A stretch of DNA of 64,000 bases. It comes from Hyphomonas sp. GTDB lineage: Bacteria > Pseudomonadota > Alphaproteobacteria > Caulobacterales > Hyphomonadaceae. The translations under genes and the position numbers were made by a program. Positions 44,500 to 52,749 of the stretch are shown here, piece by piece. Where the stretch lies: contig NZ_CP051230.1 in the NCBI RefSeq assembly GCF_017792385.1, positions 3,596,001 through 3,660,000 on the forward strand. The letters are read 5' to 3'. Position 1 is the first letter of the stretch. Every line of letters starts with the position of its first letter. A model generated the notes under the pieces. The model saw only the letters and a program-made list of their open reading frames with translations, did no database searches and was not told the origin of the DNA.

Positions 44500-46428
44500 C
44501 TAGCGAGACAGCCCTCTGGAACGCCCCATATCCATGCTCCAGCCAATACCCGACGCGGTGCGTTTTATGGTCAGTTCTCGTCCCATTTGCCGACCAAGAC
44601 TGCCACGCCATGGCACCAGCGCGAATTCCTTTGCGTTGCCAATGATCGCCATACGCCCGGCTGCAAGGTCGACATGCCCTTCGAGCTTGCCCTCAAACCG
44701 ATCCCCTTTCGCCAGCTGAACAGAGGTTCGGCCTGAAGCGACTGCGATGGTGTCCCGCTCACGCTTCAGTTCCAGAGCGCGCAGCTTGCTTTTCTGCTCT
44801 TCCATGAGTTCTGATTGGCCCGCACCCAGATAGCCTTGTTCGCGGAGCCAGATCTGCCGACTTGCTTTCAAGTCCTTCAAGGTTTGCTGCTGCGCTGCTG
44901 CATCCTCTGACAGGTCGTCGATCCATGTTTCGCCGAGGCGGTCGATCTGCATCTTCGGTGAAAGCCAGGACAGGACACTCAATTTGACGCCGCCGGATCG
45001 GCCCGCCTCATATGCCGCTGCGCGCTCCAGAAAGTCTTCGCCAATGTGCCATTCACCGGTCGCAAGGCGCTCCCCAATACCCACACGCCGCAAAGCTTCG
45101 AGCCGCCGCTTCAGTGTCAGATGATAGGCTGGTTTTGATCCGGGATCGTGGCGGGCGTGCAGGGCTTCCGACCAGATATCGCCGGTTTGCTCTGCGACCT
45201 CAGCAATGGCCTTGTCCGAGGAACGCGCCACGGCTCGCGCGCGGGAGAGCTCCACCACTGCGCCTTGCGGCGGGCGGGCGTGAACATCGACCGCTGCAGA
45301 AGGCACATGCCAGATGCCACCGTCAAAATCTTCAATAAGCAGATAGCGCGTATCGCGAAGTTCATCCTCCGGGCCATAAGCCTTCACGACCCCGCGAATG
45401 GGGGCGGCGTCTTTCGCGCGGTCCTGAACAAATCGAATGTCGGACTCTCGTTCGCCGAATTCAGCGGCAAGTGTGCGGATGATATCGCCGCGCCGTGCTC
45501 TGCGTTTTAGCTGCTCTTGCCAGTCCTGTTTCATTCGCCAGGAGAGCGTGCCGTCCTGTTCAGCCAGGCCAAGAGATTCAAGGTGCCTGATGCGCGCGAA
45601 GCGCAAGGACCGATCAAACCGCTCTTTGCTCGAGCTTGCATCACCTAGCCTGAATGCGCCGTTCTCCAATCGCGTTTCGATCTCGGAATCGAGCCCTGTC
45701 CAGCGGTCCTGATCCACCTGCTTCTGACGCGCACCCGCGATCTCCAATGTTCGCCTCGGTCCGAGCCGTTGCGTGGCGAGTTCTTCGGCAGCTTCTCGGA
45801 GGCCCTTTGTGAGATAGTCCCGCGCGATGACGACATCCTTCATCCGGGCGTCGCGACCCCGCACAACAATATGGGTATGCGGATGGCCTGTATTGTGGTG
45901 ATCAACGGCGACCCAATCGAGACGCCGCCCGACATCCCTTTCCATTCTCGCCATCAGTTCGCGCGTGGCCTGTTTGAGGTCCCCCATACGTGCGCCATCT
46001 TCCGGCGAGACGATGATCCGAAACTGGTGGAGGTCATGCTCGCTACGCTCCAGAAATTCGCGGGGGCTGATCCCCTCCTGATCGCGATCATAAAGAATGC
46101 CTCCTTCTCCCTCGCGATCGACACCGTCGCGCTGCAGATAGCTGACATGGGCGCGAAAGAGTCCGGGACCTGCGCCGCGCGCTCTTGCGATATGCACTTT
46201 GACAATGACGCGGCGCATGTGTTGGCGAGACAAATGCCTATGGCGAGAACCACCGGTTCGGGCCGCGCCGCCCGTGCCATAACGCGCGCCTGTAAAGGCA
46301 GACTTGCGAGAGGCTTTGGAAAGTCTCGCTCCGGCCTTATTCAGCTGGCGTGACAAGCGCTTGCCTGCGGGCGCGCCTTGATCGCGTATACGTCCGAGCC
46401 GCGGCGTGAAGGGTCTTTCCTCGCTCAT
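44500..46428 (-). CDS. rlxS: RlxS-type relaxase (DUF3363 / VirD2-like mobilisation nuclease)
   Basis: A 642-residue relaxase that should nick at oriT and pilot the strand. The N-terminal 75 residues are basic. The nuclease domain covers about 70-240, with VSYLQRDGVD and the metal-binding histidine cluster DHHNTGHPHTHIVVRG near residue 172. The DUF3363 region follows, with RVGIGERLATGEWHIGEDF near 450. Length and order match RlxS of Tn4371-type ICEs. The oriT is expected in the 220-bp gap upstream. Confidence 0.92.
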   Translation of the reverse strand: MSEERPFTPRLGRIRDQGAPAGKRLSRQLNKAGARLSKASRKSAFTGARYGTGGAARTGGSRHRHLSRQHMRRVIVKVHIARARGAGPGLFRAHVSYLQRDGVDREGEGGILYDRDQEGISPREFLERSEHDLHQFRIIVSPEDGARMGDLKQATRELMARMERDVGRRLDWVAVDHHNTGHPHTHIVVRGRDARMKDVVIARDYLTKGLREAAEELATQRLGPRRTLEIAGARQKQVDQDRWTGLDSEIETRLENGAFRLGDASSSKERFDRSLRFARIRHLESLGLAEQDGTLSWRMKQDWQEQLKRRARRGDIIRTLAAEFGERESDIRFVQDRAKDAAPIRGVVKAYGPEDELRDTRYLLIEDFDGGIWHVPSAAVDVHARPPQGAVVELSRARAVARSSDKAIAEVAEQTGDIWSEALHARHDPGSKPAYHLTLKRRLEALRRVGIGERLATGEWHIGEDFLERAAAYEAGRSGGVKLSVLSWLSPKMQIDRLGETWIDDLSEDAAAQQQTLKDLKASRQIWLREQGYLGAGQSELMEEQKSKLRALELKRERDTIAVASGRTSVQLAKGDRFEGKLEGHVDLAAGRMAIIGNAKEFALVPWRGSLGRQMGRELTIKRTASGIGWSMDMGRSRGLSR

Positions 46429-46649
46429 CGGAGGTCACTCAATCCGTGCACCAAGGAATATTCAGTAATTTCAACGCGTTTCGAGAAACGCATGCACCAC
46501 AATGCTGTGCAAAGGGCGCCAAAAAACAGATGTGCAGACAAGGGGTTAGGCGCCATGTGGTGCCATAGCTTCAATCTTGCCCTACCGGGTTCGCTTATCT
46601 GTTCGCTGCACCGCCTTGCATCGCTTTGCATCTGCTTGCAGTCCCGTCA
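46429..46649. promoter_or_regulatory. Upstream region of relaxase gene: palindrome plus 10-bp phased TGCA repeats, candidate oriT/operator
   Basis: The region holds a perfect palindrome GCGTTTC-GA-GAAACGC (46476-46491) and an array of four consecutive 10-bp units (46601-46640: GTTCGCTGCA, CCGCCTTGCA, TCGCTTTGCA, TCTGCTTGCA), each ending TGCA. A CGCTTATC sequence lies just before the array. Exact helical spacing suggests binding of an oligomeric regulator or relaxosome protein. A similar TTGC array occurs upstream of trbB. A nic site was not identified. Confidence 0.6.
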
Positions 46650-47147
46650 CTATTGCGAAGTCATGAGCGGGCGCGCCACGCCGACGAGATCGGAGCGCTG
46701 CATGGCCCCGAAATAGCGCCCGTCGAGAGAGTCCGGATGCGGCGAAAGAAGGAAGACCTGCCCTTCATTCAGGCGCACGCAGCCCTGCCAGACCGGCAAG
46801 GCGCGGCCCATGGAATCGCCTTCCCTGGCCGTCGCGACGGGCTTTCCATTGATCGAAACGTCAACACCAGATCGGCAGATTTCATCGCCGGGAAGCCCCG
46901 CAATCTGCTTCAAGAGCGGCCAGTTCCGGCCAACAAATCCGTGGTCTTCAGCCCACTGCGCTTCAACGCTCCTGGCTGAGACGACGACCCATCGGCCAGG
47001 GGTGAATGGCTCGTCGCTCAGCCAGTACAGCCCTTGCGGCGCGCTGCCGGTCCGGTTCCAGATCAGCCTGTCCATGGGGGAGAAGATCAGGCCGAACAGA
47101 GCAAGGCCGATGCCCGCGCCCGTCATCAAAAGCGCGCGGCGTTTCAT
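46650..47147 (-). CDS. traF: TraF/S26-type conjugative signal peptidase
   Basis: A 165-residue membrane-anchored serine peptidase. An N-terminal membrane segment (ALLMTGAGIGLALFGLIFSP) is followed by the catalytic Ser in TGSAPQGLYWL (near residue 34) and the catalytic Lys in LLKQIAGLPGDEI (near 82). It ends with the S26 fold. In IncP-type systems TraF processes and cyclises the pilin TrbC, whose gene lies at 62539. Its start overlaps the stop of the upstream HTH gene by 4 bp (ATGA), so the two are coupled. Confidence 0.88.
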   Translation of the reverse strand: MKRRALLMTGAGIGLALFGLIFSPMDRLIWNRTGSAPQGLYWLSDEPFTPGRWVVVSARSVEAQWAEDHGFVGRNWPLLKQIAGLPGDEICRSGVDVSINGKPVATAREGDSMGRALPVWQGCVRLNEGQVFLLSPHPDSLDGRYFGAMQRSDLVGVARPLMTSQ

Positions 47148-47377
47148 TTGGTGTTCCTGATCTTCTCGGACGTGGAGGCATAGGCGTTGCGCTCCGACCA
47201 GGCGATGAGATCGGGTTTCGGATAGAAGACCCGTGCGCCATGTTTGCGATAGATGGGCCCCCGTCCTTCGCAGCGATAATGATCGAGTGTGGAGCGTGTC
47301 AGGCGCAGGAATTCTGCCGCCTCGGTCACGGTGAGAAGCTCCGGCCAGTCATCGTCATGTCGTCTGTTTCGTGTCAT
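47144..47377 (-). CDS. Small helix-turn-helix DNA-binding protein
   Basis: A 77-residue protein with an excisionase/MerR-type HTH: LLTVTEAAEFLRLTRSTLDH followed by YRCEGRGPIYRKHGARVFYP. Such proteins are standard in this kind of ICE next to traF and act as regulators or recombination directionality factors. The start at 47377 has AGGAG upstream; the frame is open to 47488 but the extra residues are not conserved-looking. It is coupled to traF. Confidence 0.8.
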   Translation of the reverse strand: MTRNRRHDDDWPELLTVTEAAEFLRLTRSTLDHYRCEGRGPIYRKHGARVFYPKPDLIAWSERNAYASTSEKIRNTK

Positions 47378-47486
47378 TGCAGCCGCTCCTTTTCTTCCTG
47401 CAGGCTTGGCAAAGACTTGCCGCGAACTGCGCCGGTCTGGAGGGATAAAATCGCGCCCGCGCATTTTCTCCCCCCTTCCTGAGCAC

Positions 47487-47522
47487 AAAAAAGCCGCTCC
47501 GAAGACGATCTCCGGAGCGGCT
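47487..47522 (-). terminator. Rho-independent terminator after the DUF736 gene
   Basis: A 10-bp stem (AGCCGCTCCG / CGGAGCGGCT) is followed on the minus strand by TTTTTTG. It lies 22 bp beyond the DUF736 stop, a strong intrinsic terminator that separates it from the HTH-traF genes. Confidence 0.88.
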
Positions 47523-47543
47523 CATTGGCGATGGATCGGCCCC

Positions 47544-47867
47544 CTAGTCCCGCGGGTTCCAGAGGATGACGTGACGCCCCTTTTTGCCTTTCACGGGGGC
47601 GAGGTTCGCGTAGATCTTGCGCGGGCCGATCTGCGGGTCAGCGAGGGTGATCGAGACATATTCGCGCCCCGATGCCTTGGCTTTGCGAAGCCATCCACCG
47701 CCGATTTCAGTCGAGGTTTCTCCGGCGAAGATGCGGTAGTCGGGCTGTCCGTCGGCGGCTTTCTCCGCATTCTTCTCGATGCGGATGGCAGCCGAGAGGT
47801 TCATCATTGCAAGAGCGCCTTCGAAGCCGGTCTTGGTTTCGCTGACGTATCCGAGTGCGTTGGCCAT
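47544..47867 (-). CDS. DUF736 domain protein of ICE
   Basis: A 107-residue cytosolic protein of the DUF736 family, common on alphaproteobacterial plasmids and ICEs. The family pattern is clear: GYVSETKTGFEGALAMMNL, PDYRIFAG, EIGGGWLRKAKASGREYVSI and the end ANLAPVKGKKGRHVILWNP. Its function is not established; small beta-rich DNA-related proteins are suspected. The start at 47867 has AAAGGAACC upstream; the longer open frame to 48047 is upstream leader. The leader contains a large hairpin, and a terminator follows the gene, so it is transcribed on its own. Confidence 0.88.
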   Translation of the reverse strand: MANALGYVSETKTGFEGALAMMNLSAAIRIEKNAEKAADGQPDYRIFAGETSTEIGGGWLRKAKASGREYVSITLADPQIGPRKIYANLAPVKGKKGRHVILWNPRD

Positions 47868-47984
47868 GGTTTGGTTCCTTTCGTTTCCATGTCGTCCCGG
47901 GGACCCCTTGTCCCCGTCGACGCCGGACCGAAAGGACGGGGCCGGACGGGTCTGAACCGCTCGCGGGCGTAGCGCAGCGGAGCA

Positions 47985-48054
47985 CCGGCCCGAAGAAGAA
48001 TTTTGATCCGCGAGGAGCCGCAAAGCGGCGGGGAAAATTCTTCGCATGGGCCGG
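47985..48054 (-). other. Long imperfect hairpin in DUF736 leader, candidate structured RNA
   Basis: Outer arms CCGGCCC / GGGCCGG (7 bp) and GAAGAATTTT / AAAATTCTTC (10 bp) pair around a small internal loop (3 versus 4 nt). The 29-nt apical part contains another hairpin GCCGC-AAA-GCGGC. It ends about 118 bp before the DUF736 start. It is not followed by a U-tract and has no upstream gene to terminate, so a leader RNA element or DNA cruciform for protein binding is more likely. Confidence 0.5.
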
Positions 48055-48257
48055 TTTCAAGGCCCGACAGGCGTCGTCCAGGTCACACGGCATGAGACGG
48101 GAACAAGGGGTTCGGAGCGCATCGGTTGGAAACAGATGAACCCACGTTAGCCGACATTTCGGAAAGCCAAGCGAGACCCAAAGACGGGGCGATTTTTTTT
48201 GGCGCGGTTCAATCAATGAACCCTCTGCCTGCGCACAGACTGCATCCATCAGCGCGC

Positions 48258-48288
48258 GAAAAACCGCCCGGCGACTGTCACCGGGCGG
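48258..48288 (-). terminator. Rho-independent terminator after parB
   Basis: The stem CCGCCCGG / CCGGGCGG with a 9-nt loop is followed on the minus strand by TTTTTCGC. It lies about 33 bp downstream of the ParB stop. The remaining gap up to the DUF736 leader shows a T8 run at 48192 and no gene. Confidence 0.82.
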
Positions 48289-48321
48289 CTCCGTCATCCG
48301 CCTGACGAGGAGACTGAAAGG

Positions 48322-50094
48322 TCAGGCGGCGTGTGGTTGATCGAAGGCTTCGGCGTCGGGCGCATCGGTGTCTTCACGTCCCTCGAACAGCCCCGCAATT
48401 CGCGCCCATGCATCGGCGGGCGGGGAACCTGCACCCTCGACAAGGCGGGCGGGCGGCACCTGCATCCATGCGGGCCGCCAGTCAGGATGGGGCTCGCATC
48501 CATGGCCCATGATCCGGTTGCCGATGATCTGTTTCTGGACCTTGGCGGTGTCGCAAGCGCAGCCGTCCGCCAGCGATTTCGATGCGATTTCGGCGACCAT
48601 CGCGTTGATCGCGCGCTTGTCTCGCAACAGGTCGAAGAAGGCCGCGTTCGGCTTCCAGTACGCAGGCAAATCTGTCTCGCAGACATGCAACACGGCCTCA
48701 ACGACCGGCCCGCCTGCTTCGAGTGTCTGCGCCATGGTGAAGGCCAGAACCTCCATGACTTCCTCGTCCGACATGGCGAGCAAGGCGGCGAAGATTTCGC
48801 AGAGCCGGTAGGCATCAGTATTGCGCCGCGCCTCAGCGGACACGCTCAGCGTCTCAAACAGGGAAGCGATGCGGGCGCGCTTTTCCTCTATCTCGGCGGC
48901 GGCTTTCGAGCCTTCAAGGCTGGCGCGCGTCTCCTCCTTGCGGCTTGTGCATTCATGGGCGCGAACCTGCCACAAGGCGCTGCCGGTCATGGCATGGGCG
49001 ACCATCAGACGCAGCGCGATGGCAGGCTGGCCCGCAAGGCTTGCCGACGCTGCGCCATGGCGATGCAGGAGAATGTATTCGGCCAGCGGGCCGGACATTT
49101 CCGGTTTGACGGGCGCGGCAGGCACATCGTCCTTGCCAGCCTTCGCCGTTTGCTCCCGCCGCGCCTCCGCCTGCGAGATGTAGCCCTCATGGAAGGTCAC
49201 GGTGCCGTCATGGCGTAGCTCGACGCACACCTTTCCGCCTTGCTTCTTCGTGCGGGTCTGATGGTCCCAGCGATGGAAGAACGCCCCTCGTTCAAGGCAG
49301 ACAACGTCCTTCCAGCCTTCTGCAATGTAAGCCTCGATGCGCTGCGCCACGGCGGCGGACTGCGCCGTCCAGAAGGCTTCGGTATCGGCGAACACGCCAT
49401 GCTCGCCGAAAAGGTCGGCTGTGATCTGGCCATCATAGTCGGCGATGTCGAACAGCGCTTTGTCGGTGGTGATGATCGCGCCGCCGGTGATCCATGCCTT
49501 GCAGTTGCGCCCTCGCGGGGCCCGTTCATCCTCGCTTTCATAGAGCCGCAGCCATTCGGCCTGCTGGTCTGGCGTGGCGAGCGTCAGGGCGCGGATCGTC
49601 TCGCGGTCGATCTCGTCCTCGGCATAGAGTTTTCGGATCGGTTCAGCGAGCGAGGCCAGCGCCAGAACGCGGCGCACCAGAAGCTCGGTGACGCCAAAGA
49701 AACCTGCGATATCGTCCACGCCTCGCCCCTCATCGTGCAGGCGTTTGAAGGCGGTGTACTGCTCCATTTCAGATGCTGGCAGGCGTCCGACATTCTCGAT
49801 GACGGAGGCGGCAATGGCGCTCGCGGCATCCTCCTCCTTCATGATCGCGCAGGGGACATGAGGCGTCTGCCCCGTCTCCTTCTCGATCTCTTTCAGGGCA
49901 AAATAACGCCGCCGTCCGGCGACAACGCCATAGTGATCGCCTTCCTTGCGGACCAGCAAAGTCTGCCGGATTCCGCTCTCGCGGATGGATGGCAGGATGT
50001 CGGACACGTCCGGCTTCTTGCGGCTGTGGCGCATATTGAGTTTTGAAATCCGAAGCTCGGACAGGGGGATGATTTTGAGAATGGGCTGGGCCAT
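48322..50094 (-). CDS. parB: ParB/RepB/Spo0J family partition protein
   Basis: A 590-residue DNA-binding protein. The N-terminal ParB/sulfiredoxin-like domain (about 5-110: IPLSELRISKLNMR; IRESGIRQTLLVRK; VVAGRRRYFALKEIE) is followed by an HTH domain (about 115-165: GVDDIAGFFGVTELLVRRVLALA). A long ICE-type C-terminal region carries GWKDVVCLERGAFF and a C-terminal LADGCACDTAKVQ segment. This long form is typical of alphaproteobacterial ICEs and plasmids. No parA partner lies in the window. It heads a block of small accessory genes in the same direction. Confidence 0.88.
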   Translation of the reverse strand: MAQPILKIIPLSELRISKLNMRHSRKKPDVSDILPSIRESGIRQTLLVRKEGDHYGVVAGRRRYFALKEIEKETGQTPHVPCAIMKEEDAASAIAASVIENVGRLPASEMEQYTAFKRLHDEGRGVDDIAGFFGVTELLVRRVLALASLAEPIRKLYAEDEIDRETIRALTLATPDQQAEWLRLYESEDERAPRGRNCKAWITGGAIITTDKALFDIADYDGQITADLFGEHGVFADTEAFWTAQSAAVAQRIEAYIAEGWKDVVCLERGAFFHRWDHQTRTKKQGGKVCVELRHDGTVTFHEGYISQAEARREQTAKAGKDDVPAAPVKPEMSGPLAEYILLHRHGAASASLAGQPAIALRLMVAHAMTGSALWQVRAHECTSRKEETRASLEGSKAAAEIEEKRARIASLFETLSVSAEARRNTDAYRLCEIFAALLAMSDEEVMEVLAFTMAQTLEAGGPVVEAVLHVCETDLPAYWKPNAAFFDLLRDKRAINAMVAEIASKSLADGCACDTAKVQKQIIGNRIMGHGCEPHPDWRPAWMQVPPARLVEGAGSPPADAWARIAGLFEGREDTDAPDAEAFDQPHAA

Positions 50095-50142
50095 GATCTG
50101 GCTCCTTTTTGATTGAGGGGTTTTGAGATTGGGGGCGCGCCG

Positions 50143-50619
50143 TCAGGCGCGCGCCCCGCTGATTTCCAGCGCCGCACAAAGGCGGCGGGCGGCGGCGCGG
50201 CCTGCGTCCAGCGCCTCGGATAGAAGCTCCTGCGCGACCTGCGTCAGATAAGCGTTGTCGCTGCCGGGATAGTTCGCCTCGATGCCCCAAAGGCTCGCCG
50301 CATGGGCGTCCAAAGTGACGCCTTCCAGCGCCACGGACAGGACGATCCCGCAATAGAACCATTCGTCCCTGCGCCATGCCTCCATGACCGCTTCGGCCTT
50401 GGCCTGCGCCTCGGCGAAGCGCTGTCGGTGGTTTGGTCCGGGGCCGATAAATCCCGGCGCGTCCTTGTAGAGCGAAGGCCAGAATCCGTCCTGGCGCTCA
50501 TCCGGTGCATCGGGGCAATCATCGCGCACAATCCGCGCAGTGATTTCGATGCCTGCAACCTCGCAAGAGATGCTGTCGCCCTCCCAAACGAAGGTCTGAA
50601 AGCGCTGCGTGAACGTCAT
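50143..50619 (-). CDS. ICE-associated hypothetical protein
   Basis: A 158-residue soluble protein without a recognised domain. It begins MTFTQRFQTFVWEGDSISCE, and a Trp/Tyr-rich middle (WRRDEWFYCGIVLSVALEGV) and Ala/Arg-rich C-terminal helix are visible. The start at 50619 was chosen because it overlaps the stop of the upstream small gene (ATGA) and follows an upstream GGAGGGCGCGGC. Genes of this type accompany parB and ardA on ICEs; function unknown. Confidence 0.7.
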   Translation of the reverse strand: MTFTQRFQTFVWEGDSISCEVAGIEITARIVRDDCPDAPDERQDGFWPSLYKDAPGFIGPGPNHRQRFAEAQAKAEAVMEAWRRDEWFYCGIVLSVALEGVTLDAHAASLWGIEANYPGSDNAYLTQVAQELLSEALDAGRAAARRLCAALEISGARA

Positions 50620-50828
50620 GCCGCGCCCTCCGAAAAGAGGCCTGCAATCGCGATCCAGTGCGGGCCGTACACGGCATGTTCGCCGCATTCATCGCAACGG
50701 TAGGCGCTCGCATCGGGTTCGCAGCACTCGCGTGGGGCACGGCAGGCAAGGCAGAAGCCTTCTGACCAGTCGTCAGCCTGCTGCAATTCTTCGAGCGTGA
50801 AACGATAGCGGGTGGTTTCGGGAGTCAT
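50616..50828 (-). CDS. Small zinc-ribbon-like hypothetical protein
   Basis: A 70-residue protein with two paired cysteine motifs, CLAC near residue 26 and CDEC near residue 45, and nearby single Cys residues (ECCEP). The arrangement suggests a small zinc ribbon. It begins TPETTRYRFTLEELQQADDW. It is translationally coupled to the following gene and lies 15 bp after ardA. Function unknown; it is likely part of the ardA accessory operon. Confidence 0.7.
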   Translation of the reverse strand: MTPETTRYRFTLEELQQADDWSEGFCLACRAPRECCEPDASAYRCDECGEHAVYGPHWIAIAGLFSEGAA

Positions 50829-50842
50829 GTCAAAGCCCTCCC

Positions 50843-51406
50843 TTACCGCGACCAGAAGATATGGACTTCATCGAAGCCCGTCTGGAACACCATGATCTCG
50901 CCATTCAGCGCCATGTCGCGGGCAAGGGCCTGCCAGTCGATGTAATAGCGAAGGCTCTCCGGTATCTGCGTTCCGGTGTCCTCGTGCAGGCTCTCGGCAA
51001 AGTCCGCCGCGCTGCGATATTCGCCCGCATAGTCCTCGAAGGCGGCGCGCGCCTCGGCGAGGTCGTCGCCGAAATGGCTCAACACCTTGCCGCCTAGCTC
51101 GCCATGCTCCTCGATAAAATCGGCAAGCTCGCAAACCGTCTCGAAGCTCGCATATTCCGACAGGTTCGCGCCCTCGAAGCCTTCATAATCGTGGATCGCC
51201 CATTCCTCGGCGTCGGACTCCGGCGAGTCCGCCAGCATGGCGCGAACCTGTTCCCAAATCTCGTCTGGGGTGGTCGCGTCGATCCATCGGCCATGCAGGC
51301 AGCCGGAATTGTAGGCTGCAAGGCAAGCCACATAGATGCGCGGTCTGTCGGTTCGCGCGGGTGCAGGCGTTGCCGCGTGCGCGTGGGTGCAAATCTGGTC
51401 AGTCAT
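50843..51406 (-). CDS. ardA: Antirestriction protein ArdA
   Basis: A 187-residue acidic DNA mimic that inhibits type I restriction enzymes during conjugative entry. Family features: PRIYVACLAAYNSGCLHGRW near residue 22, EWAIHDYEGF near 66, the acidic helices SEYASFETVCELADFIEEHG, and the C-terminal ESLRYYIDWQALARDMALNG. Asp/Glu content is high as expected. The N-terminal 20 residues are longer than usual. It leads an operon with the two small hypothetical genes and parB. It is encoded on the same element as a type I restriction locus. Confidence 0.92.
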   Translation of the reverse strand: MTDQICTHAHAATPAPARTDRPRIYVACLAAYNSGCLHGRWIDATTPDEIWEQVRAMLADSPESDAEEWAIHDYEGFEGANLSEYASFETVCELADFIEEHGELGGKVLSHFGDDLAEARAAFEDYAGEYRSAADFAESLHEDTGTQIPESLRYYIDWQALARDMALNGEIMVFQTGFDEVHIFWSR

Positions 51407-51752
51407 GTCAGTCTCCTCTCCCGCCCGCGTTCTTTTCCCGACAGTCGGGTGGGCGGCGAGGAGGTGCTCAGCCGGAGCGCACCAGGGCGGCGCGCAAGGG
51501 GAAGCTGTAGGTAGGACGCCTAAAGACGATCATAGATCACAAGGACCCGCCCCCTTGCGCGGCGACCGCGCTCTGGCAGACGCACCGTCCGCCCACCTGA
51601 CTGATGGGAGAGATATTGAGGCGGAGGGAGGCTGGAGTGGTCGGGCGAGCATGCTGAACGCGAGCGACACCCCAACGCCGTTTCCCGGTTGTGCTATTTC
51701 CCGATTCTGCCTAATTTTCTCAAACAGGCTGATTTCGGCTCAAGGGGCGGTC
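51407..51752. promoter_or_regulatory. Divergent intergenic region with a 10-bp inverted repeat
   Basis: The region separates ardA (minus) from the HTH gene (plus) and should hold promoters for both. GCGCAAGGGG at 51492-51501 is repeated inverted as CCCCTTGCGC at 51551-51560, a possible operator or cruciform. In other systems ardA leader regions form single-stranded promoters active during transfer; that remains a guess here. Confidence 0.45.
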
Positions 51753-51938
51753 ATGGAAACCGACATTCTGACCATCAAGGAAGTGGCGGAATATCTGCGC
51801 ATTACGGAGAAAACCGCCTACCGGCTGGCCTCCGAGCGCAAGATACCGGGCTTCAAGGTCGGCGGCTCCTGGCGGTTCCGCAAGGGTGAGATTGATGAGT
51901 GGATCGAGGGCCAGAAATCCTCGGGTAAAGAAAGCTAA
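51753..51938 (+). CDS. Excisionase-type helix-turn-helix protein
   Basis: A 61-residue protein made only of an excisionase-family (HTH_17) domain: LTIKEVAEYLRITEKTAYRL followed by KIPGFKVGGSWRFRKGEID, then EWIEGQ. The MerR-like wing and the terminal EW are typical. It lies 11 bp before the DUF262 fragment, and such HTH genes commonly precede type I restriction operons or defence loci, where they may regulate them. Confidence 0.82.
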   Translation: METDILTIKEVAEYLRITEKTAYRLASERKIPGFKVGGSWRFRKGEIDEWIEGQKSSGKES

Positions 51939-51949
51939 ATGGGGAGCAA

Positions 51950-52690
51950 ATGGCGCAGCAGGACATTCCAATAAAGGAGCTCGTCGCAAAGATTGAGCGA
52001 GGCGAAATCCGTTTGCCGGAAATGCAGCGTCAATATGTTTGGCAATCTACTCGCGTCCGAGACCTGCTGGATTCTCTTTATAGGGGCTATCCGTCAGGTA
52101 CGATCTTGACCTGGGAAACTGATGAAGGTGTCGCGACGCGTGAGTTTGCAGTTGATCAGGCCACTACCGATACGGGTCGGTTTCAATTGTTGCTCGATGG
52201 TCAACAGCGTCTGACGTCCCTATCGGCAATCCTGCGAGGACAACCTGTCCATGTTCGCGGAAGGAAGCGTCCTATAGATATTCTCTTCAATCTGGACCAC
52301 CCGGACGATCTTCAATTCATCACAGAAGTCAATGAAAACGACGATACAGATGACGATGACACCGAGGACTCAGCCGACGCGTCGGAAGACGAACTCCTCC
52401 AGCGCTTCGACAAAATGGCCTTCGTTGTTCATTCCAAAAAACTCGCGGCAAAGCCGCATTGGGTCTCAGTAACAGGCGTGTTTAAGGAAAGCAGCGATAC
52501 ACCTTTCTTAAAAGCCGCCGGCGTCACCTCAATGGACGATCCGCGCTATGACAAATACACATCGCGCCTGAAGCAACTGCGCGCTATTCGCGACTACGGA
52601 TATCGGGTTCATGTGCTCGAGCGCGATAAATCCTATGAGGAAGTCACAGAGATCTTCGTTCGGGTGAATTCCTTGGGCGCGAAACTTGGT
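51950..52690 (+). pseudogene. 5' fragment of a DUF262 (GmrSD-like) gene cut by the IS
   Basis: About 247 residues remain of a DUF262 protein: IPIKELVAKIERGEIRLPEM near the start, WQSTRVRDLLDSLYRGYPSG, the hallmark LLDGQQRLTSLSAILRG near 84, an acidic insert (DDTDDDDTEDSAD) and EIFVRVNSLGAKL. DUF262 proteins bear a ParB-like nuclease fold and include modification-dependent restriction subunits. The frame enters the insertion sequence after AKL and stops at 52774, so the C-terminal part is lost. No matching 3' fragment lies on the other side of the IS, which points to deletion and not simple insertion. Confidence 0.85.
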
Positions 52691-52749
52691 CTGCCCCACC
52701 GGAGTGGTCCACCAGATTTATTAGCCCGGCGGTTTCCACGTAGCGGCGT

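Noticed and set aside
46601..46640. Short direct repeats considered as a CRISPR array
   Set aside because: Units are only 10 bp with no spacers; they look like phased binding sites.
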